Source of the DNA: an uncultured Rikenella sp.
GTDB taxonomy: Bacteria > Bacteroidota > Bacteroidia > Bacteroidales > Rikenellaceae
NCBI RefSeq assembly: GCF_910579375.1
Contig: NZ_CAJTUJ010000125.1
Span: forward strand, 1 to 5,444
DNA: 5,444 bases
Direction: 5' to 3'
This document shows positions 1-5,393 of this stretch, in pieces (position 1 is the first letter of the stretch; the number at the start of each line of letters is the position of its first letter). The translations under genes were made by a program, and so were the position numbers. A model generated the notes under the pieces. That model did not search any database. It saw only the letters and a program-made list of their open reading frames with translations, and had not been told where the DNA came from.

Positions 1-35
1 AGCCCCAGCCTGTATTCAAGTGCCGCGCGGCGCCC

Positions 36-73
36 CGTTTATTCCGAGAGGCAACGCAACTGAAAACTGTAGG
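36..73 (-). repeat. Inverted repeat copy 1 spanning the FISUMP stop codon
   Basis: Read on the minus strand, this 38-bp segment matches 5356-5393 of the plus strand at 36 of 38 positions. It covers the codons for the end of the domain (TYGFQLRCLSE-like), the TAA stop and three bases beyond it. The two differences are A/G and T/C transitions. Such identity in coding wobble positions and past the stop exceeds what protein conservation alone would require. Confidence 0.8.
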
Positions 74-248
74 CACGGAAGCTTACGTTGCTGGGGTTGA
101 GGGCTTGCGAATTGAAATCCAAGTTCACGCCACTGGTATCGTTGATTGCCGAAGACCAGCTCGAGCCTCCGAAGCCGACGCCACCCAATGCGCCTAATTG
201 TTTGTAGTAGCCACAGTCGCGAATGCCCGGGGCGGTGCCGCTCGGCAC
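39..248 (-). pseudogene. Truncated C-terminal FISUMP-like domain fragment (left copy)
   Basis: The minus-strand reading frame ending in TAA at 41-39 encodes a stretch with GALGGVGFGGSSWSS, then LDFNSQALNPSN, then AYSFQLRCLSE. This is the order seen at the C-terminus of FISUMP-type domains (Fibrobacter succinogenes major paralogous domain), which occur in secreted and surface lipoproteins of Bacteroidota: glycine/tyrosine-rich segment, WSS, LxF, xxPxN, GFxxRC. No signal peptide, lipobox or N-terminal domain precedes it. The frame is closed by a stop at 293-291, beside the rpsA promoter, and offers only a GTG (248) as a possible start, so it is probably a remnant rather than an expressed gene. 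Recognisable similarity begins near APGIRD (about 233). The family assignment is from motif recall, not a search. A short expressed ORF cannot be excluded, but no promoter was seen on this strand. Confidence 0.6.
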
Positions 249-290
249 GCGAACCAGACAATCTCTCCTCCGAATCGCCCCCCGACACCA

Positions 291-321
291 TTAGGAATAA
301 CTAAAAATATTCGTATCTTTG
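291..321 (+). promoter_or_regulatory. rpsA promoter, Bacteroidota -33/-7 type
   Basis: TATCTTTG at 314-321 matches the TAnnTTTG -7 element used by the primary sigma factor of Bacteroidota. A weak TTAG-like -33 candidate lies at about 291, some 19 bp upstream. Transcription would start around 325-328, giving a leader of roughly 85 nt before the rpsA ATG. The promoter abuts the truncated FISUMP fragment on the opposite strand. The -7 match is good; the -33 match is poor. Confidence 0.7.
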
Positions 322-322
322 C

Positions 323-367
323 GACGCCTTTCGGCCCACTCCCCCAAAGAGGAAGCCGGAAGGCGTC
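323..367 (+). promoter_or_regulatory. Stem-loop in the rpsA 5' leader
   Basis: GACGCCTTTCGGC (323-335) pairs with GCCGGAAGGCGTC (355-367) over 13 bp with one G-U wobble, enclosing a 19-nt C/A-rich loop that may close further through CTC (339-341) and GAG (349-351). The stem begins at or just after the predicted transcription start. It is not followed by a T run, so it is not an intrinsic terminator. Ribosomal protein genes, including rpsA in proteobacteria, are often autoregulated through leader structures, so an S1-responsive control element or an mRNA-stabilising 5' hairpin is plausible. The role is inferred. Confidence 0.55.
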
Positions 368-412
368 AATACATAAAGTCTAACCCGTTTAGTTTCAAAC
401 ACAAACAAAACA

Positions 413-2212
413 ATGACAAACGCAGAAGAAACCAAATCCGCGACGCTTTCGAACGCCTCCGTACCCGTGGAAACGTTCAATTGGGACGCCTTCGAGACTG
501 AAGCCGGTCTTTACGGCGGCGCCAGCAAAGAACAAATCGCCAAAGAGTACGACCAGACCCTTTCGAACATCCAGACCGGCGAAGTGATGGAAGGTACCGT
601 CACCGCTATCGACAAACGCGAAGTTCTCGTCAACATCGGCTTCAAATCCGAAGGCGTGATCTCCAGCAGCGAATTCCGCTACAACCCCGACCTCAAAGTC
701 GGCGACAAAGTGGAAGTCTACGTCGAATCCGCCGAAGACAAGAAAGGCCAGCTCGCCCTGTCTCACAAGAAAGCACGGCAGCTCCGTTCGTGGGATCGCG
801 TCAACGAAGCCCTCGAAAAAGACGAAATCATCAAGGGCTATATCAAATGCCGGACTAAAGGCGGTATGATCGTCGACGTCTTCGGCATCGAAGCCTTCCT
901 TCCCGGCTCCCAGATCGACGTGAAACCCATTCGCGACTACGACATCTACGTCGACAAGACCATGGAATTCAAAGTCGTTAAGATCAACCAGGAATTCCGC
1001 AACGTCGTCGTATCGCATAAAGCCCTGATCGAAGCCGAACTCGAACAACAGAAAAAAGACATCATCGGCAAACTCGAAAAAGGCCAGATCCTCGAAGGGA
1101 CCGTTAAGAACATCACCTCCTACGGCGTATTTATCGACCTCGGCGGCGTCGACGGTCTGATCCACATCACCGACCTCTCCTGGGGCCGCGTCAACCACCC
1201 CGAAGAGATCGTACAACTCGACCAAAAACTCAACGTCGTTATCCTCGACTTCGACGACGCCAAGAAACGCATCGCCCTCGGCCTGAAACAACTCACCCCG
1301 CATCCGTGGGACGCCTTGGCCGCAGAGATGAAAGTCGGCGACAAAGTTAAAGGTAAAGTCGTCGTGATGGCCGACTACGGCGCATTCATCGAGATTGCAC
1401 CGGGCGTCGAAGGCTTGATCCACGTCTCCGAAATGAGCTGGTCGCAACACCTGCGCTCCGCACAAGACTTCATGAAAGTCGGCGACGAAGTCGAAGCAGT
1501 CATCCTGACCCTCGACCGCGACGACCACAAGATGTCATTGGGTATCAAACAACTGACCCCGGATCCGTGGGAAAACATCGAAACCAAATATCCGGTCGGT
1601 TCCCGTCATCAGGCTCGCGTACGCAACTTCACCAACTTCGGCGTCTTCGTCGAAATCCAGGAAGGCGTCGACGGTCTGATCCACATCAGCGACCTCAGCT
1701 GGACCAAGAAAATCAAACACCCCTCGGAATTCACCCAGATCGACTCCATGATCGACGTACAGGTACTGGAAATCGACAAAGAAAACCGTCGTTTGAGCCT
1801 CGGTCACAAACAGTTGGAAGAAAACCCGTGGGACGTTTACGAAACCATCTATAAACCGGATACCATCCACACCGGAACGATCGCCGAAATCAACGACAAA
1901 GGCGCCGTCGTGACCTTGAACGAAGGCGGTGAAGGCTTCGCACCGGGACGTGGTCTGGTCAAAGCCGACGGGACGACCGCTAAAGTGGGCGAAACCCTGG
2001 AATTCCGCGTCCTCGAATTCGGCAAAAACAACCGGAAACTCATCCTTTCGCACACCCGCACCTTCGAAGAAGCCAAAGGCAAAGAAGATGCCGTGAAAGA
2101 AGCTTCCACCCAGGATGCCGTGAAGAAACTCTCCTCGTCGATGGAAAAAACCACGCTGGGAGATATCTCGGGCCTCGCTGAACTCAAAGCGCAGCTCGAA
2201 GGCAAAAACTAA
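413..2212 (+). CDS. rpsA: 30S ribosomal protein S1
   Basis: The 599-residue product is ribosomal protein S1, the largest small-subunit protein, which binds mRNA single strands and helps load them on the 30S subunit. Six OB-fold S1 domains follow one another at about residues 54-118, 137-203, 223-292, 308-379, 395-466 and 482-548. Domains 3-5 are the most canonical, with YGVFIDL/FGVFVEI-type beta strands, the GLIHI(T/S)DLSW or GLIHVSEMSW motif, and an LGxKQL end to each repeat. Domains 1 and 2 are divergent, as expected for the ribosome-docking part. A charged, lysine-rich tail (about 550-599) ends the protein. The ATG at 413 lies in an A-rich leader without a Shine-Dalgarno sequence, normal for Bacteroidota. 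The gene has its own promoter and a leader hairpin. Codon choice is strongly biased, fitting high expression. Length and domain count match the family; identification is secure. Confidence 0.97.
   Translation: MTNAEETKSATLSNASVPVETFNWDAFETEAGLYGGASKEQIAKEYDQTLSNIQTGEVMEGTVTAIDKREVLVNIGFKSEGVISSSEFRYNPDLKVGDKVEVYVESAEDKKGQLALSHKKARQLRSWDRVNEALEKDEIIKGYIKCRTKGGMIVDVFGIEAFLPGSQIDVKPIRDYDIYVDKTMEFKVVKINQEFRNVVVSHKALIEAELEQQKKDIIGKLEKGQILEGTVKNITSYGVFIDLGGVDGLIHITDLSWGRVNHPEEIVQLDQKLNVVILDFDDAKKRIALGLKQLTPHPWDALAAEMKVGDKVKGKVVVMADYGAFIEIAPGVEGLIHVSEMSWSQHLRSAQDFMKVGDEVEAVILTLDRDDHKMSLGIKQLTPDPWENIETKYPVGSRHQARVRNFTNFGVFVEIQEGVDGLIHISDLSWTKKIKHPSEFTQIDSMIDVQVLEIDKENRRLSLGHKQLEENPWDVYETIYKPDTIHTGTIAEINDKGAVVTLNEGGEGFAPGRGLVKADGTTAKVGETLEFRVLEFGKNNRKLILSHTRTFEEAKGKEDAVKEASTQDAVKKLSSSMEKTTLGDISGLAELKAQLEGKN
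1145..1183 (+). repeat. Direct repeat within rpsA, copy 1 (S1 domain 3)
   Basis: This 39-bp segment encodes GVDGLIHITDLSW of S1 domain 3. It matches 1664-1702 in domain 5 at 36 of 39 positions, with the first 25 bp identical. It is part of the internal duplication that built the S1 repeats, but DNA identity is higher than elsewhere in the domains. Confidence 0.85.
1664..1702 (+). repeat. Direct repeat within rpsA, copy 2 (S1 domain 5)
   Basis: This is the second copy of the 39-bp repeat, encoding GVDGLIHISDLSW. The copies are 519 bp apart, exactly 173 codons, so recombination between them would remove about two S1 domains in frame. Confidence 0.85.
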
Positions 2213-2215
2213 TCA

Positions 2216-2233
2216 GGTACTTTTAGTTGTACC
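2216..2233 (+). other. Small hairpin just after the rpsA stop
   Basis: GGTAC (2216-2220) and GTACC (2229-2233) can form a 5-bp stem around an 8-nt T-rich loop, three bases after the rpsA stop. The stem is short and no T run follows it, so it is a poor terminator on its own. Confidence 0.25.
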
Positions 2234-2258
2234 CGTTCATTGACCACTGGATAGAACT

Positions 2259-2282
2259 GTTCTTTTTGTGAACAAAAAGAAC
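2259..2282. repeat. Left terminal palindrome of the 241-bp element
   Basis: GTTCTTTTTGT (2259-2269) and ACAAAAAGAAC (2272-2282) are perfect inverted copies separated by GA. Seven A residues follow at 2284-2290. The stem is AT-rich and lacks a downstream T run on the plus strand. On the minus strand the A run reads as T7, but it enters the palindrome rather than following it. Confidence 0.85.
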
Positions 2283-2337
2283 CAAAAAAACTTCAGAGCG
2301 CATCCCTGCGGGATGTTCTAGCCGTGTCTGACCTTGG

Positions 2338-2414
2338 GTTGGGCTGGATTTTCAGCGGGCGCGCTTGGGTGATATGCCCGATTAGCGCGCCTCGCCTGAA
2401 AATCTCAGCCCAAC
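2338..2414. repeat. Central long stem-loop of the 241-bp element
   Basis: GTTGGGCTG (2338-2346) pairs with CAGCCCAAC (2406-2414), ATTTTCAG (2348-2355) with CTGAAAAT (2396-2403), and GCGCGC (2359-2364) with GCGCGC (2385-2390). Small bulges separate the three helices. The 20-nt apex can close further through GGG (2367-2369) and CCC (2377-2379). About 23 perfect Watson-Crick pairs in three blocks make this the strongest part of the element. Confidence 0.85.
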
Positions 2415-2475
2415 GAACAAGGCGGAGAGAACACGTGGTCGGCCCATCGGGACGACCTCTGCAAAAGTCTTTTGG

Positions 2476-2499
2476 GTACCTTTTCTTCAGAAAAGGTAC
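2476..2499. repeat. Right terminal palindrome of the 241-bp element
   Basis: GTACCTTTTCT (2476-2486) and AGAAAAGGTAC (2489-2499) are perfect inverted copies separated by TC. The architecture (11-bp arms, 2-bp centre) equals that of the left palindrome, though the sequence differs. The quasi-palindrome CAAAAGTCTTTTG lies immediately upstream at 2462-2474. Confidence 0.85.
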
Positions 2500-2541
2500 G
2501 GTTCCGTCCGGCGCAAAGAATGAAGACAATTAAAATACGTT

Positions 2542-3489
2542 ATGACCTTTCGAGTGACCATACTGGGATGCAGTTCGGCCCGACCGACCGCTACCAGGCA
2601 TCATACTGCTCATGTGCTGAACGTACATGAGCAGTTTTTTTTGATCGACAGCGGCGAAGGGACACAATACCAGCTTCTTCGATACGGGATTAATCCGTTG
2701 AAAATCAACGCGATTTTCATCACCCATCTACACGGCGACCACGTTTACGGGATTTTCGGCCTGCTCTCCACCATGAGCATGATGGGGCGGACACGGCGGT
2801 TGGAAATCATCGCCCCGCACCCCTTCAGCGAAATGCTGCGGAGCCACTTCGGATTTTTCGGAGTCGAGCTGCCTTATCCACTGGATATCAAAGAAGTGGA
2901 TACCAGAACATCCGGGATCGACGTATGGTCGAACCGCGTGTTCAGCGTCTCCAGCCTTCCCCTTCGGCATCGCGTTCCCTGCTGCGGCTACCTCTTTCGC
3001 GAGCACGAACCCAGCCTGAACGTACACAAACACCTCGTCGAAGGATATGGACTGACCCCTGACCAGATCACCGTCCTGAAACAAGGCCGGGATACCACCT
3101 TAGCCAACGGCGCCCCCCTGACCGCCCGAGAAGCCACCTACCGGCCTTACACACCCAGAAGCTACGCCTTTTGCAGCGACACCACCCCCTCCGGGAAAGT
3201 CGCCGCCCTCGTCGAAGGCGTGGATCTGCTCTACCACGAATCCACCTACCTCCACGAAGACAAAGCGCTCGCCGCGAAGACCGGCCACTCCACCGCCCTT
3301 CAGGCCGCCCGTCTCGCCCGCAGAGCGAACGTCCGGCATCTGCTACTCGGCCACTACTCCGCCCGTTATAAGAGCCTCGAGCCCCTGCTGGACGAAGCCC
3401 GGAGCGAATTTCCCGAGACCATTCTGAGCCACGACGGCCTCGCCCTGACCATCGAAAAAGACCATTCGCTCCGAGTCTCCCGGCTTTAG
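2542..3489 (+). CDS. rnz: Ribonuclease Z (tRNase Z, tRNA 3' endonuclease)
   Basis: The 315-residue product is a short-form tRNase Z, a zinc-dependent metallo-beta-lactamase-fold enzyme that cuts the 3' trailer from tRNA precursors. Visible motifs are FLIDSGEGTQ with D36, the metal-binding HLHGDH box (H62, H64, D66, H67), PLRHRVPCCGY with H143, SDTTP with D213, HES at 232-234 and LLLGHYSARY with H271. Together these give the full two-zinc ligand set, and the length is close to the bacterial norm of about 300-320. The start MTFRVTILG places the first beta strand at the usual position; it has an A-rich leader and no Shine-Dalgarno sequence. No TAnnTTTG promoter was found in the upstream gap, so read-through from rpsA or an unrecognised promoter within or after the palindromic element is likely. 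A terminator-like hairpin lies inside codons 22-34. Function is secure from the motifs. Confidence 0.95.
   Translation: MTFRVTILGCSSARPTATRHHTAHVLNVHEQFFLIDSGEGTQYQLLRYGINPLKINAIFITHLHGDHVYGIFGLLSTMSMMGRTRRLEIIAPHPFSEMLRSHFGFFGVELPYPLDIKEVDTRTSGIDVWSNRVFSVSSLPLRHRVPCCGYLFREHEPSLNVHKHLVEGYGLTPDQITVLKQGRDTTLANGAPLTAREATYRPYTPRSYAFCSDTTPSGKVAALVEGVDLLYHESTYLHEDKALAAKTGHSTALQAARLARRANVRHLLLGHYSARYKSLEPLLDEARSEFPETILSHDGLALTIEKDHSLRVSRL
2605..2642 (+). promoter_or_regulatory. Intragenic terminator-like hairpin with T8 run in rnz
   Basis: ACTGCTCATGT (2605-2615) and ACATGAGCAGT (2625-2635) are perfect inverted copies. The stem extends by G2616-T2624 and C2617-G2623 to 13 bp with a 5-nt loop. It is directly followed by eight T residues (2635-2642, the first inside the stem). 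This has the form of an intrinsic terminator, yet it lies inside the rnz coding sequence, encoding HTAHVLNVHEQFFLI. It could attenuate rnz transcription when ribosomes do not cover it, or it could be coincidence of the conserved protein motif. The stem is of only moderate GC content. Confidence 0.5.
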
Positions 3490-3524
3490 TCCGACCCCAT
3501 AGTGGGAAATTCCGCCGAAAGCTG

Positions 3525-3532
3525 TAAATTTG
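3525..3532 (+). promoter_or_regulatory. guaA -7 promoter element
   Basis: TAAATTTG fits the Bacteroidota TAnnTTTG -7 consensus and lies 25 bp before the guaA ATG, implying a leader of only about 20 nt. A clear -33 element was not seen; the expected position falls near 3500-3506, within a small CCCA-TAG-TGGG hairpin (3496-3506). The short leader leaves no room for a purine riboswitch. Confidence 0.55.
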
Positions 3533-3557
3533 TATCCATCTAACATCACGTTCGTCT

Positions 3558-5087
3558 ATGCAGGAAAAAATTCTGATCCTCGACTTCGGATCGCAGTACA
3601 CCCAGCTGATAGCCAGACGGGTACGCGAACTGAACGTCTATTGCGAGATACACCCCTACAACCACTACCCCGCCATCGCCCCCTCCGTGAGAGGCGTGAT
3701 TCTGTCCGGCAGCCCCTTCTCCGTGCGCGACGCAGAGGCGCCCCGGATCGACCTCAGCGGGATTAAAGGACATCTGCCCCTGCTCGGCGTTTGCTACGGC
3801 GCACAATATCTGGCCCATCATTTCGGCGGCGAAGTCGCACCGTCCAACAGCAGAGAGTACGGCCGCGCCATGCTCTCGAAAGTGCAGAGCCAGAACCCGC
3901 TGATCGCCGGTCTGAGCGAACAGACCCAGGTTTGGATGTCCCACGGCGACACCATCGTCAAAGAGCCGACCGGCTGCGAAATCATCGCCAGCACCGAAGA
4001 TGTACGGGTCGCCGCTTTCCACATCGCGGGTGAAGATACCTGGGGGATTCAGTTCCACCCCGAAGTCTACCACTCCACTGAAGGGCTTCAACTGCTGAAA
4101 CACTTCGTCGTCGACATCTGCGGATGCAAACAGGACTGGACACCCGCATCGTACATCGAAACCACCGTCCGCGAACTGCGGGCGAAACTCGGGAACGACA
4201 AAGTCGTCCTCGGGCTTTCGGGCGGCGTGGACTCCTCCGTGGCCGCCGTATTGCTGCACAAGGCCATCGGCGCCAACCTGACCTGTATCTTCGTCGATAT
4301 GGGCCTCTTGCGGAAAGACGAATTCTCCAGCGTGCTGGACTCCTATAAGAACATGGGGCTCAACGTGATCGGCGTCGACGCCGGCGACAAATTCCTCGGA
4401 GATCTAAAAGGCGTGACCGATCCGGAACAGAAGCGGAAGATCATCGGTCGCAACTTCATCGAAGTCTTCGACAGCGAGGCCCAAAAGCTCCAGGAGGTGC
4501 GTTGGCTGGCCCAGGGGACGATCTATCCGGACGTCATCGAATCCGTATCCGTCAACGGCCCGAGCGTGACCATCAAATCGCACCACAACGTAGGCGGCCT
4601 TCCCGAGAAGATGAACCTCAAGATCGTGGAACCGCTGCGATTGCTTTTCAAAGACGAAGTGCGGCGGATCGGACGAGAATTGGGATTATCGGAACTTTTG
4701 CTCGGTCGTCACCCCTTCCCGGGCCCAGGTCTGGGGATTCGCATTCTGGGTGAAGTGACCAAAGAGAAAGTGCGGATTCTGCAGGAAGCCGACGCCATCT
4801 TCATCCAGGCTTTGCGCGATGCCGGCTGGTACGACAAAGTTTGGCAGGCAGGCGTCATGCTGCTGCCAGTGCAGAGCGTCGGCGTGATGGGCGACGAACG
4901 GACGTATGAGTCTTGCGTAGCCTTGCGCGCCGTAACCTCGACCGACGGGATGACCGCCGACTGGGTACACCTGCCGTATGAACTGCTGGCCAAGGTATCG
5001 AACGACATCATCAATAAGGTGCGGGGGATTAATCGCGTAGTGTATGACATTTCGTCGAAACCGCCGGCAACCATCGAATGGGAGTAG
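3558..5087 (+). CDS. guaA: GMP synthase (glutamine-hydrolysing)
   Basis: The 509-residue product converts XMP, ATP and glutamine to GMP, the last step of de novo guanine nucleotide synthesis in the cytoplasm. The N-terminal class I glutamine amidotransferase domain (about 1-190) has the opening ILDFGSQYTQLIARRVREL, the nucleophile C79 in GVCYGAQ, and H167 and E169 in FHPEV, completing the triad. The ATP-pyrophosphatase domain (about 195-385) has the P-loop SGGVDSS at 221-227. The C-terminal dimerisation domain carries RHPFPGPGLGIRILGE (384-399) and ends in the typical YDISSKPPATIEWE. Length and all key residues match the family, with no truncation. The ATG at 3558 gives the standard N-terminus. 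It lies 68 bp after rnz with its own -7 element and is followed by a strong intrinsic terminator, so it is probably a separate or partly separate transcription unit. Confidence 0.98.
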   Translation: MQEKILILDFGSQYTQLIARRVRELNVYCEIHPYNHYPAIAPSVRGVILSGSPFSVRDAEAPRIDLSGIKGHLPLLGVCYGAQYLAHHFGGEVAPSNSREYGRAMLSKVQSQNPLIAGLSEQTQVWMSHGDTIVKEPTGCEIIASTEDVRVAAFHIAGEDTWGIQFHPEVYHSTEGLQLLKHFVVDICGCKQDWTPASYIETTVRELRAKLGNDKVVLGLSGGVDSSVAAVLLHKAIGANLTCIFVDMGLLRKDEFSSVLDSYKNMGLNVIGVDAGDKFLGDLKGVTDPEQKRKIIGRNFIEVFDSEAQKLQEVRWLAQGTIYPDVIESVSVNGPSVTIKSHHNVGGLPEKMNLKIVEPLRLLFKDEVRRIGRELGLSELLLGRHPFPGPGLGIRILGEVTKEKVRILQEADAIFIQALRDAGWYDKVWQAGVMLLPVQSVGVMGDERTYESCVALRAVTSTDGMTADWVHLPYELLAKVSNDIINKVRGINRVVYDISSKPPATIEWE

Positions 5088-5139
5088 GAATAGGAGGGAG
5101 TGTGAGTCCTTGTCAAACATTCTCACTCTAAACACACAC

Positions 5140-5175
5140 GGGGGGATGAGTATCAACTCATTCCCCCTTTCTTTT
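5140..5175 (+). terminator. Intrinsic terminator of guaA
   Basis: GGGGGGATGAGT (5140-5151) pairs with ACTCATTCCCCC (5156-5167) over 12 bp with one G-U pair and an ATCA tetraloop. It is followed by TTTCTTTT (5168-5175). The GC-rich base, short loop and T-rich tail make this a textbook Rho-independent terminator, 52 bp after the guaA stop. It also shields the downstream FISUMP fragment from read-through. Confidence 0.88.
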
Positions 5176-5190
5176 GGATTCTTTCCTCTC

Positions 5191-5390
5191 GGTGTTGTGT
5201 TCCTCCCGCCCCGGGCAGCCGCTATTCAGGCTCAGGCGGACTGCTCAGCGTCGGCTATCACGGATTCAGCTGGTCTTCCGCCACGAACGACATCTATGGT
5301 CTGGATTTGAATTTCTATGTGACAGGCCTCAATACCGGCTACCCAGACTATCGCACCTACGGTTTTCAGTTGCGCTGCCTCTCGGAATAA
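5191..5390 (+). pseudogene. Truncated, apparently frameshifted FISUMP-like C-terminal fragment (right copy)
   Basis: From 5208 the frame ending in TAA at 5388-5390 reads APGSRYSGSGG, then GYHGFSWSS, then LDLNFYVTGLNTGYPDYRTYGFQLRCLSE. This is the same C-terminal FISUMP-like pattern as the left copy, with the identical end FQLRCLSE. Just upstream GVVFLP, the usual lead-in to this part of the domain, is encoded at 5191-5208 in a different frame. One missing base near 5208 would explain the break. There is no start codon, signal peptide or promoter, and a strong terminator lies 15 bp before it, so independent expression is unlikely. The family call rests on motif recall. The frameshift is inferred by comparison with the expected motif order, not by alignment. 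Confidence 0.6.
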
Positions 5391-5393
5391 ACG
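5356..5393 (+). repeat. Inverted repeat copy 2 spanning the FISUMP stop codon
   Basis: This segment is the plus-strand partner of 36-73, identical at 36 of 38 positions and in the opposite orientation, about 5.3 kb away. Similarity falls off soon after the stop codon. A GC-rich hairpin (TGCCC 5399-5403 with GGGCA 5409-5413) lies just beyond it, and the left copy likewise has a palindrome, GCCGCGCGGC (22-31), just beyond its stop. Confidence 0.8.

Larger units (their letters stand above)
2259..2499. repeat. 241-bp composite palindromic element (MITE/REP-like)
   Basis: The gap between rpsA and rnz is largely one long imperfect inverted repeat. Each end carries an 11-bp-arm palindrome (2259-2282 and 2476-2499). 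Moving inward on each strand there follows a related CC-AAAA-n-ACTT-CAGAG segment (2282-2298; reverse complement of 2457-2475), then a GC-rich hairpin containing TCCC-n3-GGG (2301-2315; 2437-2457), then a CCTTG-containing spacer, and finally the two arms of a central hairpin (2338-2414). No protein-coding frame is convincing. The symmetry suggests a non-autonomous mobile element or an extragenic palindromic repeat family. No target-site duplication was identified with confidence. Functioning as RNA or as a transcription barrier is also possible. Confidence 0.7.

Noticed and set aside
16..291. 91-codon minus-strand frame ending in a GINGAPRGT-like tail
   Set aside because: It is the alternative frame of the left FISUMP fragment. 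The WSS and FQLRC signature is in the other frame.
395..1528. 377-codon open frame on the minus strand opposite rpsA
   Set aside because: Its product is a low-complexity F/D/V/G-rich protein that mirrors rpsA codon bias. rpsA itself is unmistakable, so this is an antisense shadow.
2293..2533. Overlapping open frames of 69-78 codons on both strands in the rpsA-rnz gap
   Set aside because: They coincide with the palindromic element. The inverted symmetry yields open frames on both strands, with no domain features or start signals.
3490..3557. Purine riboswitch or terminator between rnz and guaA
   Set aside because: The predicted guaA leader is only about 20 nt, and the only hairpin (CCCA/TGGG, 4 bp) is too weak and has no T run.
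3068..3601. 177-codon minus-strand frame opposite rnz and the rnz-guaA gap
   Set aside because: The product is R/G/W-rich with no family features, typical of the reverse frame of a GC-rich gene.
3546..4259. 237-codon minus-strand frame opposite guaA
   Set aside because: It overlaps the conserved guaA amidotransferase domain, has no recognisable motifs, and arises from the GC-rich codon usage.
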